A DNA stretch of 64,000 bases from Marinobacter nanhaiticus D15-8W (GTDB lineage: Bacteria; Pseudomonadota; Gammaproteobacteria; Pseudomonadales; Oleiphilaceae). The stretch covers positions 4,898,001 to 4,962,000 of the forward strand of contig NZ_AP028878.1 of the NCBI RefSeq assembly GCF_036511935.1, in the 5' to 3' direction. Below, piece after piece: positions 1 through 9,198 of the stretch. Position numbers and translations under genes: made by a program. Each line of letters starts with the position of its first letter. Position 1 is the stretch's first letter. Below the pieces are notes generated by a model that saw nothing but the letters and a program-made list of their open reading frames with translations, had not been told where the DNA came from and ran no database searches.

Positions 1-99
1 CTGGAAGTCGCAGGCAATATTTCGCCCACCCAGCAAGATCTGGCTCAGTCAGCGCAAGAGTTTGCTTGGCGGGCTTGGAGGGCGACGTGTGATTTTTAG
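1..99 (+). CDS. possible 3' end of a gene that starts outside the window
   Basis: Frame 1 is open from the window edge to a TAG at 97-99 (32 residues, ending ATCDF). Frame 2 is also open, to a TAG at 101-103, so the true frame cannot be fixed. I do not recognise either tail. The 129 bases between here and hcp hold no gene and are the likely hcp leader. Confidence 0.3.
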   Translation: MEVAGNISPTQQDLAQSAQEFAWRAWRATCDF

Positions 100-228
100 C
101 TAGTCGTCTGTTTTTATTGCCTTTCCCATTCCTGGCACAAGACTTGTTCTCTCTTTGGCGTCCTCACACTGAATGGACTCAACCGGAGCCCCTTTTTGGC
201 TCCTCATTTTTCCGTCAAGGAGCAGACT

Positions 229-747
229 ATGCCAACGCCGTGTTATATCAGTATCGAAGGCAAGACCCAGGGCAACATCACCGCCGGCGCCTTCACCGCC
301 GACTCCGTCGGTAACATCTACGTCGAAGGTCACGAAGACGAGATGCTGGTGCAGGAATTCAGCCACATCGTTACCGTACCGACCGACCCCCAATCCGGTC
401 AGCCGTCCGGCCAGCGCGTTCACAAGCCGTTCAAGTTCACCGCGGCCCTGAACAAGTCCACCCCGCTGATGTACAACGCCCTGGCCTCCGGCGAGATGCT
501 GCCCAAGGTCGAGCTGAAGTGGTACCGCACCTCCGTTGAAGGCAAGCAGGAGCACTTCTTCTCCACCATCCTGGAAGACGCCACCATCATCAACATCGAC
601 TGCAAGATGCCCCACTGCCAGGACCCGGCCAAGGCCGAGTTCACCCAGCTGGTGGAAGTGTCTGTGGCGTACCGCAAGGTCACCTGGGAGCACGGCGTCG
701 CCGGTACCTCCGGCTCTGACGACTGGCGTTCGCCGGTCGAAGCCTAA
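229..747 (+). CDS. hcp: Hcp, T6SS tube protein
   Basis: This 172-residue protein matches the Hcp family, whose hexamers stack to form the inner tube of the type VI secretion system and are secreted with it. It opens MPTPCYISIEGKTQGNI and carries the family features GHEDE, a HKPFKFT-type beta segment and a basic central stretch. The length is normal for Hcp. An in-frame ATG lies 11 codons upstream, but the start at 229 is preceded by AAGGAG at 217-222 and matches the family N-terminus. A strong terminator follows at 806-832, so hcp can be made in excess over the vgrG operon behind it. No sheath or membrane-complex genes lie in the window, so this is an auxiliary hcp-vgrG-effector island that depends on a T6SS encoded elsewhere. 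Confidence 0.95.
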   Translation: MPTPCYISIEGKTQGNITAGAFTADSVGNIYVEGHEDEMLVQEFSHIVTVPTDPQSGQPSGQRVHKPFKFTAALNKSTPLMYNALASGEMLPKVELKWYRTSVEGKQEHFFSTILEDATIINIDCKMPHCQDPAKAEFTQLVEVSVAYRKVTWEHGVAGTSGSDDWRSPVEA

Positions 748-805
748 GGCTTCGCGTTGGGTTCAGGGCTTCTGTCGTGATGGAAGCCTGGACCGCGTGT
801 TCCAG

Positions 806-832
806 AACGGCCAGCCTTTGCTGGCCGTTTTG
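806..832 (+). terminator. rho-independent terminator after hcp
   Basis: AACGGCCAGC at 806-815 pairs perfectly with GCTGGCCGTT at 820-829 around a CTTT loop and is followed by Ts. It separates hcp from vgrG. Confidence 0.8.
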
Positions 833-970
833 CCGTCGTGAGAGATAACCGCTGTGGCCCTGCGAGATCGCCTACAGCGTTGCGGGCCCAGAGCGGTTAG
901 ACTCTGACGCGTCCGCGGGCAGGGTATGCCCGTGGCAGGAAGCAGTGACGACTCAAGGAAGAGAGACCCC

Positions 971-3028
971 ATGTCCCAGCCCACCGGCCTGCAGTTCACG
1001 GCCCGCCTTGGCAGTTTGCCCGACGACACCTTCGCGGTGGTGGATTTCGAGCTGACCGAAGGCCTGTCCCGGCCCTTTGATTTGAAGTTGAACCTCGCCA
1101 GCACCTTTGCCGACCTGGCGGTGGCCGATGTGCTGGACCAGGGGGCGGAACTGGTGATCTGGCAGGACGGCCAGGCGATCCGTACCGTGCAGGGGGTGGT
1201 CAGCGCCTTCAGCCGGGGCGATACCGGCCACCGGCGCACCCGCTACTGGGTGCAGGTCCAACCGGCCCTGTGGCGGTTGGGCCTGATGCACAACAGCCGC
1301 ATCTTCCAGCAGCAGACCCCGGAGACCATCCTCGGCACCCTGCTGGACGAGCGGGGCCTGGTGGACAAGACTTTCGACCTCAAGCGCACACCGGCCGAAC
1401 GGGAATACTGTGTCCAGCACCGGGAGACGGACCTGGCCTTCCTCCAGCGCCTGGCCGCCGAAGAGGGCTGGCACTACCGCTTTGATACCGCCACCGCCGG
1501 TCAGCCCATCGTGATCGCCGATCACCACCGGGATGCCCCGGAACTGCCGCAGGCGAGCTACAACGCCACCGCCGGGGGCAGCCATAAGAGCCCCTGCGTG
1601 TTCAAGCTCCAGTACACCGAGACCGTCTCGGTGGCCGGGGTGGCGCTGAAGGACTACACCTTCAGGAACCCCGCCTATGCGTTGATGCACCAGGCCCAGG
1701 CCGCCGGTATTGAAGAAAACCAACGCACCGACTACGAACACTACGACTACCCCGGCCGGTTCAAGGCCGATGCCGCCGGTCAGCCGTATACCGAGGCACG
1801 GCTGGACAGCCTCAGACGGGACGCCAGTGTCGGCCACGGGGCAAGCAACCGGGCGGACTTCACCGCCGGGGCCCGGTTCATCCTTGAAGGCCACACCAGC
1901 GACAGCCTCAACCGCGACTGGCTGCTGACCGAACTGACCCACACCGGCAAACAGCCCCAGGCGTTGGAAGAGGAAGGGGGCAGTGGCGCCACCACCTACA
2001 GCAACACCTTCCAGGCCATTCCCGGGGACAAGACCTGGCGCCCGAAACCGCCCAAGCGCCTGACCATGGACGGCCCGCAGATGGCGATCGTCACTGGGCC
2101 GGAGGGTGAAGAGATCCACTGCGATGCCCATGGACGCGTCAAAGTAAGATTTCCCTGGGATCGTTACTCGGAAAATAACGAACACAGCAGTGCCTGGCTA
2201 AGGGTCTCCCAGGGCTGGGCCGGGGGCAGTTACGGGTTTATGGCCATCCCCAGAATCGGCCATGAAGTCATCGTCTCCTTCCTCGATGGCGACCCGGACC
2301 AGCCGATCATCACCGGGCAGACCTACCATGCCACCAACACGCCGCCCTATGCGCTGCCAGAGCACAAGACCCGGACCACCCTGAAGACCCAGACCCACAA
2401 GGGTGAAGGTTCCAACGAACTGCGCTTCGAGGACGAAGCCAACCAGGAACAGATCTACGTCCATGCCCAGAAGGACCTGGACCTGCTGACCGAGAACGAC
2501 CGCACCGAGGTCATCCGCAACAACAGCCACCTGACCGTCGACAATGACCGCTACAGCCACATCAAGGCCAACGACCACAGCACCGTGGATGGGGAGAAGC
2601 GAGAGAAGGTGGGCAAGGACATGAGCCTGTCGGTCGGTGGCACGCTGCATCAGAAATCCGCCACCTCCACCCTCACCGAAGCGGGTAGCGAAGCCCATTA
2701 CAAAGCCGGTGCCAAAGTGGTGCTGGACGCTGGTGCCGAGTTGACCATTGCCGCAGGCGGCAGCTTCCTGAAACTGGACGCCAGTGGCGTGACCCTTTCC
2801 GGCCCGACACTCAAGATCAATTCCGGCGGGGCGCCGGGCAGCGGTTCAGGACAAGGCGCCTTGGGGCCTGCCCTTCCACAAGATATGGAAAAGAACCTGC
2901 ACCAGGCCATCGAGCCGGCACAGCTTGCGGAAGTCCCACTGACCCGCCCCCAGGCGAACAACCTCAAATCTGCCGCGCCTTTCTGCGAGGAGTGCGTGAA
3001 ATGCCGTGAGGGCGTCTGCGATGTCTGA
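971..3028 (+). CDS. vgrG: VgrG, T6SS spike protein
   Basis: This 685-residue protein is a VgrG of the Rhs-linked type, the trimeric spike at the tip of the T6SS tube. Residues 1 to about 330 are the gp27-like hub. The OB-fold gp5-like part begins near residue 366 (DGPQMAIVTGPEGEEI) and includes GRVKVRFPWDR and WAGGSYGFMAIPRIG. A beta-helix needle runs from about 456 to 640 (IYVHAQKDLDLLTEND, then NSHLTVDND repeats). No enzymatic extension is seen, so it is a carrier rather than an evolved effector. The C-terminus is odd: the last 14 residues contain four cysteines (CEECVKCREGVCDV). The start at 971 is chosen because AAGGAAG lies just upstream; an in-frame ATG 15 codons earlier has no ribosome site. 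The end overlaps the adaptor gene by 8 bases. Confidence 0.95.
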   Translation: MSQPTGLQFTARLGSLPDDTFAVVDFELTEGLSRPFDLKLNLASTFADLAVADVLDQGAELVIWQDGQAIRTVQGVVSAFSRGDTGHRRTRYWVQVQPALWRLGLMHNSRIFQQQTPETILGTLLDERGLVDKTFDLKRTPAEREYCVQHRETDLAFLQRLAAEEGWHYRFDTATAGQPIVIADHHRDAPELPQASYNATAGGSHKSPCVFKLQYTETVSVAGVALKDYTFRNPAYALMHQAQAAGIEENQRTDYEHYDYPGRFKADAAGQPYTEARLDSLRRDASVGHGASNRADFTAGARFILEGHTSDSLNRDWLLTELTHTGKQPQALEEEGGSGATTYSNTFQAIPGDKTWRPKPPKRLTMDGPQMAIVTGPEGEEIHCDAHGRVKVRFPWDRYSENNEHSSAWLRVSQGWAGGSYGFMAIPRIGHEVIVSFLDGDPDQPIITGQTYHATNTPPYALPEHKTRTTLKTQTHKGEGSNELRFEDEANQEQIYVHAQKDLDLLTENDRTEVIRNNSHLTVDNDRYSHIKANDHSTVDGEKREKVGKDMSLSVGGTLHQKSATSTLTEAGSEAHYKAGAKVVLDAGAELTIAAGGSFLKLDASGVTLSGPTLKINSGGAPGSGSGQGALGPALPQDMEKNLHQAIEPAQLAEVPLTRPQANNLKSAAPFCEECVKCREGVCDV

Positions 3029-3797
3029 CCAGACTTCATTTCGGCAACGCCTCAAGCAAGCTGCCGATGAGTGTCCACAAACACCAAACATCTACCTTGT
3101 GCTGAGCGGCACTAGCGACAGCCAACCCGTACGTCACTTCTTCGACCGAGATGGGCTGAGCGCGCAACCACTTTACATGGGTACAGCCTACGCCGGCTGG
3201 CAGGAGGTTATGCCCTACCTCGCCGCCGTATCACCTGAGAGCGGCTTTCTGGATTGGATTGACGAGACTTCTGCTCCAGACTGGGGCTGGGCGGCCGTTT
3301 CCAGCGCACCTATGGATACCGTGTTCGCACATTTGCGCAGCCTCACACAGATCACACTGAGCAACGGCAAAACCGTCTTCTTTCGTCATTGGGATGCCCG
3401 CTTTCTCGGCGTAATCCACGACTCGCTGGACTCAGACCAGCAAGCGCGACTGCTGGGCCCTATTGAACGTTGGATTGCTCCCGACCAAAGCTTGCGAACC
3501 AATCCCCGGCCAGCCATCGATAGCGAAGAGAAGCCTTTCCCGTGGTTCTCACTGCCACGTTCCGTTGAGGACGCGCTGGCATCGGTCTGCTGGGACCAAC
3601 TGGTCGACAACACCCTAGCGGCCCTCCACCAACTGGAGCCTTCACCGATCGGCTTCTACCCGGCCCCGGTTGCACGGCAGAAAGTTCAGCGCCACCTGCG
3701 CAAACTGATCGGGCCAACACCCGTTACCGAGCTCGATGCCACCACATTCCACGCATTGCAGTATCGCCTCCAGCAGGACGCTGGGCGTTCAATTTGA
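3021..3797 (+). CDS. DUF4123 adaptor/chaperone (Tap/TEC type)
   Basis: This 258-residue protein belongs to the DUF4123 family. Those adaptors sit between vgrG and effector genes and load a specific effector onto the VgrG tip. Supporting features are the N-terminal YLVLSGTSD segment, the middle segment DWGWAAVSSAPMDTVFAHLRSLTQI, here read only as typical of the family, and FFRHWDARFL, a well-conserved DUF4123 motif. The ATG at 3021 overlaps the vgrG stop and has GAGG nine bases upstream; a GTG at 3006 is the alternative. The rhs effector starts 14 bases after its stop, so vgrG, adaptor and effector are probably co-translated. It is probably the dedicated loader of the neighbouring Rhs protein (inference). 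Confidence 0.88.
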   Translation: MSDQTSFRQRLKQAADECPQTPNIYLVLSGTSDSQPVRHFFDRDGLSAQPLYMGTAYAGWQEVMPYLAAVSPESGFLDWIDETSAPDWGWAAVSSAPMDTVFAHLRSLTQITLSNGKTVFFRHWDARFLGVIHDSLDSDQQARLLGPIERWIAPDQSLRTNPRPAIDSEEKPFPWFSLPRSVEDALASVCWDQLVDNTLAALHQLEPSPIGFYPAPVARQKVQRHLRKLIGPTPVTELDATTFHALQYRLQQDAGRSI

Positions 3798-3811
3798 GGT
3801 AAGGATCACCC

Positions 3812-6800
3812 ATGACCATTGCGCCAACGATGGGACAAAGCGCTTCCACCCAGGAAGACACGTTCAAGCCGGACATCACTGCCCTCACCCGCGAGTTGAG
3901 GGAAGCGGTCGTCAAGAACTACGACGAATGGAAGGACGACTGGTTCAAGTCCGTATTCCTGGGCCACGAACAGGTCCTCGAGGTGAATGGCGCCAGCACT
4001 AGCAGCGGAGCCGACGAAGACGAAGTGGTCTCATCTACCGTCGCCCCGTGTGAGGAACTGCGCAAGCTCAAGATCGCCCACTTCCACGAGAACATCAAAA
4101 AGACGCCTATTCCTGAAACGCCGTTCGAGGTGCAGGAAAACAAGGGCGGCTGGCTTGGTGACGATTGGGAAACCGTGACCAGCGGCATCACCGATGCCAA
4201 CGGGCTGGCCGAAGTGACCGTAACGCCGGGCAAGGAATACCGCGTTATCCTGGCGCCGGATATCTCCAAAGCCGATATGGATGCACTCTACGCCAGCTAC
4301 GTTGGCTTCATCGAATCCTGCTGCAGTGTTCTCGACGAGGCCTGGAACAACGGGGCCAGCCAGCAATGGGACAGCTACCTCGCCCTGCCCGCCGATCGAC
4401 GCGACGATGCCGTCTACGCCAGCGCCATCAGCGGACTTGCCGATGGCTTCACCGGCATCCTCGACGACCTCAAACGCATCTACGACATCATCTGCGGGCT
4501 GCTGGACTACGACTTCTCCGACATGCCGGAAGACATGGCCGAGCAGATGGAGAAACTCAAGGAAGCGGACGACGCCTACCTGAAAGCCTGTCTGGTGGCC
4601 AACGACGAAATCTTCCTTTTCATCGTGATGTACACGCTGCGGCAGTACTTCCGCATGCAGTCGCCCACCCAGCTTGCGGATATGGCCGGTGAGCTCCTCG
4701 GCCAGGTGCTGTTCGATGTGGTCGTGGGTCTGATTATTACCGGCGGCGCGGGACTGGCCGCCAAGTACGGCGCCCGGATCGGCACCAAGGCGGTGGCCAA
4801 GGCCGTCGGCCGGGCAGGTGATGACGTTCACGATGGTGTGGACCTGGGGCCGTTCCTGGTGAAACTATCCGACGGCTTCCAGCATTACATGGACGATATC
4901 GGCACCAATCACCGAAGGATCCAGACCGCAGGCGAAAGCAACCTGTCTCCTTCCTCGGCCGCACGCGGCGCGGACATGCAGACCCAGCATCCGGCGTACA
5001 ACGCCTTGGGAGCCGACGAAAAAGCGTTACCCCTGCAGGCCCAGCGACACGACAGCGCAGCAGTCAGCGAGCGTGCCCGCAGCGACGGGCCGGACGAACC
5101 GTCACCCTCCACCACTGACCAGGGCCGCGCAACCCAGGACAATGCATCCACAGAAACCTGCGGCGATCCGGTTAGCACGGTTACCGGCGAGGAAATTCTG
5201 GAACTGGTGGATGCCCGTCTGGAGGGCCCCCTACCGTTCGAATTCAGACGGATCTACCGTTCTGGCTCCAGTGACCGTCAACTGGATATGGGTTATGGCT
5301 GGCGTCATAGCCTGAATCACAGCCTGGCTTTTACTGAAGACGGCATCACCTGGCACGACCACGAGGGCAAGAACACGCGTCTGCCTTCACTCGACAGCGC
5401 GCCTTTCGGTCGCAATTCACAGTCCGGCATGGCCGCCTGGCGGGACGGCACTCAGATCGTCACCTGCGCTGGTGAAAAACAACCTCGCTACCATTTCGAA
5501 CGCCACGGCAATGAAGGCCGGCTGGTCCGCATCAGCGATCGCTATGGCAACGAACTGCATCTCGGTTACGACCTGCACGGGCGTATGCATCGTCTCGTCA
5601 ACGACGCTAACCGGGCCCTGGCTTTCGAATACCGTGACGATCGTCTTGTCGCAGTCACACTTCTTCACCGCCGGCTGACCGACAACGGCCCCACCTGGGA
5701 ACAACTGCAAACCGCCCACACCTACAATTACGACGGCGGTGATCTGGTCGAAGCCACCAATGCCGCCGGTGAAACCGAGCGCTATGCGTTCGATAACCAC
5801 ATGCTGGTCCAACGCACACTGGCCAGTGGCTATAGCTTCTACCTGGCCTGGGACGAAGCCGCGCCGCAAGGCCGCTGTATCCGCCAGTGGGGCGATAGCC
5901 CGGAAACCGACACCCACTTCGCCTGGGACGACGAGAAACACACCTGCACCATCACCTATGTCGATGGCAGCGAGGAACACTGGCAATACGACGGCGCCGC
6001 CCAGCTCCAGACCAAGATCGATCCGGACGGCGCCAAACATATTAACGAGTATGACGACCAGGGCCGGTTAGTCACCAGCGTCGATCCCCTCGGTGCCAAA
6101 ACAACCTACAGCTACGACGAGACGGGCCGGCTGGTCAGCAAAGTGGGGCCTGACGAAAAGCCCATTCTCTTCACCTACCGTCAGGGTCGCATTGCGGAGA
6201 TTCACCGCAGCGGCCAGGTCTGGACCTTTGCCTATACCGCTCACGGCGACCTCGCCCGGGAAATCGACCCCAAAGGCCGCGTTACAGCCTACAGCTACAA
6301 CAGGCAGGGCCAACTCACGCGGGCGGATCTGCCCGACGGCCGTCGCCATACCTGGCAGTGGAACGACAAGGGCCAGTTGCTGGAAGAGCGCGCCCCCACC
6401 GGCGCCATCGAGAAATACCGCTACGATGCCTTCGGCCGATTGCTCGCCCGCAAGGACGCCCGGGGTGCGATCACCCAATACGTGCACGATCCGCTGGGGC
6501 GGGTGATCGAGGAACGTCTGTCCGGCAATCGCTCGCGCCGCTACGCCTACAACAGTTTTGGCAAGGTCACCCGCTTCACCGACGAACAGGGCCGTGAAAC
6601 TCGCTACGAGTACGACCGCAACCTGCACCTGCTCAGCCGCCGCATCAATCCGGATGGCAGCGAGCTCAAGTACCGCTACGATCACCACCGCTTCCTCCTG
6701 ACCCAGATCGAGAACGAGCGTGGCGAAAGCTACCGCATCGACTACTACCCGAACGGTCTGGTTCGCGAGGAAACCGCCTTCGATGGACGGCGTACAGGCT

Positions 6801-8620
6801 ACAGCTACGACCTCAACGGTCGCCTGCTGGAGAAGACCGAGTACGGCACCGGCGAGGACGCGCTTCAGGTCACCCAATACGAACGCGATGTCGTCGGCCA
6901 GTTGACCAAAAAGGTTCTGCCGGATGGTCGTGAAGTCCAGTATCGCTACAACCGTGATGGCCAGTTGGTCGCCGTCGACGATGGCCATTGGCCGCTCGCG
7001 TTCCACTATGACGAGCAGGGTTTGCTGCGCACGGAGCACCAAGGCTGGGCGTCATTGCACTATCACTATGATGCGTTTGATCGCCTTAACGGCATGACCC
7101 TGCCCGACAGCCAGCGCATCGACTACCAACGCGATGCTTCCGGCCTACTGGCAGGCATCGATCTCAACGGAAGCGCGCTGACCCGCCACCGCATGGCGGC
7201 AACCGGCGAGGAGCTGGAGCGCACCCAGGGCGATCTCCTGAGCGCCTACGTCTACGACGACGAAGGGCGGCTTACCCAGCATCGCCTGCACCAGCAACGC
7301 GTCAAGGACATCTTCTACCAGCGCGACTACCAGTACGACACCACAGGCAACCTCAGGTCCGTCAACGACAGCCGCAAAGGTCTACGGGAATACGTCTACG
7401 ATCCGCGTGACCGTCTGGTGGGCGTACGGGGCGACGTCTACGAACAACTGATCCACGATCCCGCCGGCAACCTGCTGGAGCAGGCGCAAAACGCGTCGCC
7501 CACGATCAATGCCAACGTCCAGGGCAACCGCCTGACCCTGCATGGTGACTGTCATTACGAGTACGACGACTTCGGTAACCTGGTCGCCGAGCGGCGTGGC
7601 AAGGACCAGAAACTGGTCACCACCTACCGCTACGACTGCGAACACCGCCTGGTGGAAGTTACCCGCCCCGACGGCCGAAGCTTCCGCTACGCCTACGATG
7701 CCTTTGGCCGCCGCATCGCCAAGGAAGACGAACACCAACGCATCGAATTTATCTGGCAGGGCGACCGCCTGATCGCGGAGGAAAGCGGCGACGACTATCG
7801 CACCTACCTTTACGAGCCTGACAGCTTCCGCCCGCTTGCCTTAGCGGACGGCTATGGTGCAGAAAACAGCCGCGTCTACTATTACCATCTGGACCATCTG
7901 GGCACTCCCCAGGAAATGACGGACGCTACCGGACACATCGTCTGGTCCGCCACCTACCGCGCCTATGGCAGCGTGGTCAAAAAGGAAATCGCCCAGGTCC
8001 AGAATCCGCTGAGATTCCAGGGCCAGTACTACGACCCCGAAACCGGCCTCCACTATAACCGCCATCGGTACTACAATCCGGCTACGGGACGGTTTATAAC
8101 GCCTGATCCAATTGGCTTGGCGGGTGGTTTGAACAACTACCAGTATGTGCCGAATCCGACCGGGTGGGTGGATCCATTGGGGTTGATTGCTGGCTCAAAC
8201 TGTTGCCCTGGTAAAGGAAACAATCCAGAAAATCCTTGGGAACTTGCGAATGAGTCTCCCATTCAAATACCTAAAAACGCTACTGTAAACGGACCGGTGG
8301 CGAAAAGTGCGGGCTACAGACAAGTCTCTTACAAGTGGACTGAAGAAGTTGAAGGTAGGATAAATCGCTTCGAGGTTCGATGGCATGAGCCCACACCCAA
8401 CGCACCAGAGGGGACGTTACCAAACTGGCGTGTCACTAAAACGCTGTCCGGAACACCTGATGGGCGAATGCGCAAAGAGGTCTTCGAGCTGGCACAGGGA
8501 GACAATGGCACGCAATTTTGGATCCCAGAGCGCGAATTTCGCGATGCCACTCGCGCTTGGCGAAATGGCAATGCCACCGAGCATCAAATCGATTTGTTAC
8601 GACGGGCACACTTTGAATGA
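3812..8620 (+). CDS. Rhs polymorphic toxin, T6SS effector
   Basis: This 1602-residue protein is an Rhs-family effector. Residues 1 to about 290 form an unusual helical, acidic N-terminal region with HEQVLEVNG near residue 54. A hydrophobic segment at about 298-320 (VLFDVVVGLIITGGAG) is a likely membrane segment. A DUF6531-like region begins near residue 448 (CGDPVSTVTGEEI), and YD/RHS repeats run from about 540 to 1400. The core ends in RFITPDPIGLAGG and the cleavage-associated DPLGL at 1454-1458. The toxin tip is residues 1459-1602, is AT-richer than the core, and is unassigned. It contains FEVRWHEPTPNAPEG, which from memory resembles Ntox30-like polymorphic toxins; that link is weak. No PAAR domain is visible, so delivery probably relies on the DUF4123 adaptor. 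AAGG precedes the start. The stop overlaps the next gene by ATGA. Confidence 0.93.
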   Translation: MTIAPTMGQSASTQEDTFKPDITALTRELREAVVKNYDEWKDDWFKSVFLGHEQVLEVNGASTSSGADEDEVVSSTVAPCEELRKLKIAHFHENIKKTPIPETPFEVQENKGGWLGDDWETVTSGITDANGLAEVTVTPGKEYRVILAPDISKADMDALYASYVGFIESCCSVLDEAWNNGASQQWDSYLALPADRRDDAVYASAISGLADGFTGILDDLKRIYDIICGLLDYDFSDMPEDMAEQMEKLKEADDAYLKACLVANDEIFLFIVMYTLRQYFRMQSPTQLADMAGELLGQVLFDVVVGLIITGGAGLAAKYGARIGTKAVAKAVGRAGDDVHDGVDLGPFLVKLSDGFQHYMDDIGTNHRRIQTAGESNLSPSSAARGADMQTQHPAYNALGADEKALPLQAQRHDSAAVSERARSDGPDEPSPSTTDQGRATQDNASTETCGDPVSTVTGEEILELVDARLEGPLPFEFRRIYRSGSSDRQLDMGYGWRHSLNHSLAFTEDGITWHDHEGKNTRLPSLDSAPFGRNSQSGMAAWRDGTQIVTCAGEKQPRYHFERHGNEGRLVRISDRYGNELHLGYDLHGRMHRLVNDANRALAFEYRDDRLVAVTLLHRRLTDNGPTWEQLQTAHTYNYDGGDLVEATNAAGETERYAFDNHMLVQRTLASGYSFYLAWDEAAPQGRCIRQWGDSPETDTHFAWDDEKHTCTITYVDGSEEHWQYDGAAQLQTKIDPDGAKHINEYDDQGRLVTSVDPLGAKTTYSYDETGRLVSKVGPDEKPILFTYRQGRIAEIHRSGQVWTFAYTAHGDLAREIDPKGRVTAYSYNRQGQLTRADLPDGRRHTWQWNDKGQLLEERAPTGAIEKYRYDAFGRLLARKDARGAITQYVHDPLGRVIEERLSGNRSRRYAYNSFGKVTRFTDEQGRETRYEYDRNLHLLSRRINPDGSELKYRYDHHRFLLTQIENERGESYRIDYYPNGLVREETAFDGRRTGYSYDLNGRLLEKTEYGTGEDALQVTQYERDVVGQLTKKVLPDGREVQYRYNRDGQLVAVDDGHWPLAFHYDEQGLLRTEHQGWASLHYHYDAFDRLNGMTLPDSQRIDYQRDASGLLAGIDLNGSALTRHRMAATGEELERTQGDLLSAYVYDDEGRLTQHRLHQQRVKDIFYQRDYQYDTTGNLRSVNDSRKGLREYVYDPRDRLVGVRGDVYEQLIHDPAGNLLEQAQNASPTINANVQGNRLTLHGDCHYEYDDFGNLVAERRGKDQKLVTTYRYDCEHRLVEVTRPDGRSFRYAYDAFGRRIAKEDEHQRIEFIWQGDRLIAEESGDDYRTYLYEPDSFRPLALADGYGAENSRVYYYHLDHLGTPQEMTDATGHIVWSATYRAYGSVVKKEIAQVQNPLRFQGQYYDPETGLHYNRHRYYNPATGRFITPDPIGLAGGLNNYQYVPNPTGWVDPLGLIAGSNCCPGKGNNPENPWELANESPIQIPKNATVNGPVAKSAGYRQVSYKWTEEVEGRINRFEVRWHEPTPNAPEGTLPNWRVTKTLSGTPDGRMRKEVFELAQGDNGTQFWIPEREFRDATRAWRNGNATEHQIDLLRRAHFE

Positions 8621-9042
8621 CGACTCAAAACGACATTAATATCCTTTTGGGTATAGAGCCCCCATCAGAAGGAAAGGCGAACGTGGTTCCAGTATACCTT
8701 GAGGAGCACTATGCGCGATTAGCGGCTATCGAAAACTTGAAAGCAGCAAGAGAAGAAAACGATGAAGCTCTGGCCGCCCTCGCCAAGACTACGATTTCAA
8801 ATGAAGATGAAGAAATCCGCGAAGCCGCCCTATCAGCGCTTTGCGAAATATCTAGCGATAACAAACTCAAAAAAACCATCCTATATATTGCTTCAACAGA
8901 TGCGAGTGAAAGTGTGCTTTCAACAGCATTAGAGCAAGCAGCACTACATTTTCCTGAGCTGGCAAAAAAAATGGCACTTCGACTTCAACACCACCCAGAT
9001 CAATCTATATCCACTTACTCAATCGGGATATTAGCCATATAG
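8617..9042 (+). CDS. candidate immunity protein, HEAT-like
   Basis: This 141-residue protein starts in a 4-base ATGA overlap with the rhs stop, the usual place for a cognate immunity gene. It is alpha-helical and acidic, with repeated units such as YARLAAIENLKAAREEND and EEIREAALSALCEISSD that look like HEAT repeats. No signal peptide or membrane segment is seen, so it should act in the cytoplasm. Base composition is much more AT-rich than the rhs core, matching the toxin tip. Its role in neutralising the residue 1459-1602 tip is inferred from position only; the family itself was not recognised. Confidence 0.7.
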   Translation: MTTQNDINILLGIEPPSEGKANVVPVYLEEHYARLAAIENLKAAREENDEALAALAKTTISNEDEEIREAALSALCEISSDNKLKKTILYIASTDASESVLSTALEQAALHFPELAKKMALRLQHHPDQSISTYSIGILAI

Positions 9043-9198
9043 TAGCTTATTGTTTTGCAACTAAAGGGAAACGGAAAGTGCTTAATAAAATACAGCTGAG
9101 TCTTATGTGACCCAAAGTGAAGAGCCTGCATAGCAAACGAAGCAGCCTATCTTCCGTCCACAACGGCCGCTGACGTTCGTCTAGACCTGCGGCGCCGC

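Noticed and set aside
953-2185. 410-codon open frame on the minus strand across vgrG
   Set aside because: It mirrors the vgrG codons, has no ribosome site or family match, and vgrG is certain on the other strand.
6068-7042. 324-codon minus-strand frame across the rhs core
   Set aside because: Antisense of the YD repeats in GC-rich DNA; composition is that of a shadow frame.
5700-8000. Regularly spaced repeats that could suggest a CRISPR or tandem array
   Set aside because: They are degenerate YD/RHS protein repeats within one open frame, without identical repeat units or unique spacers.
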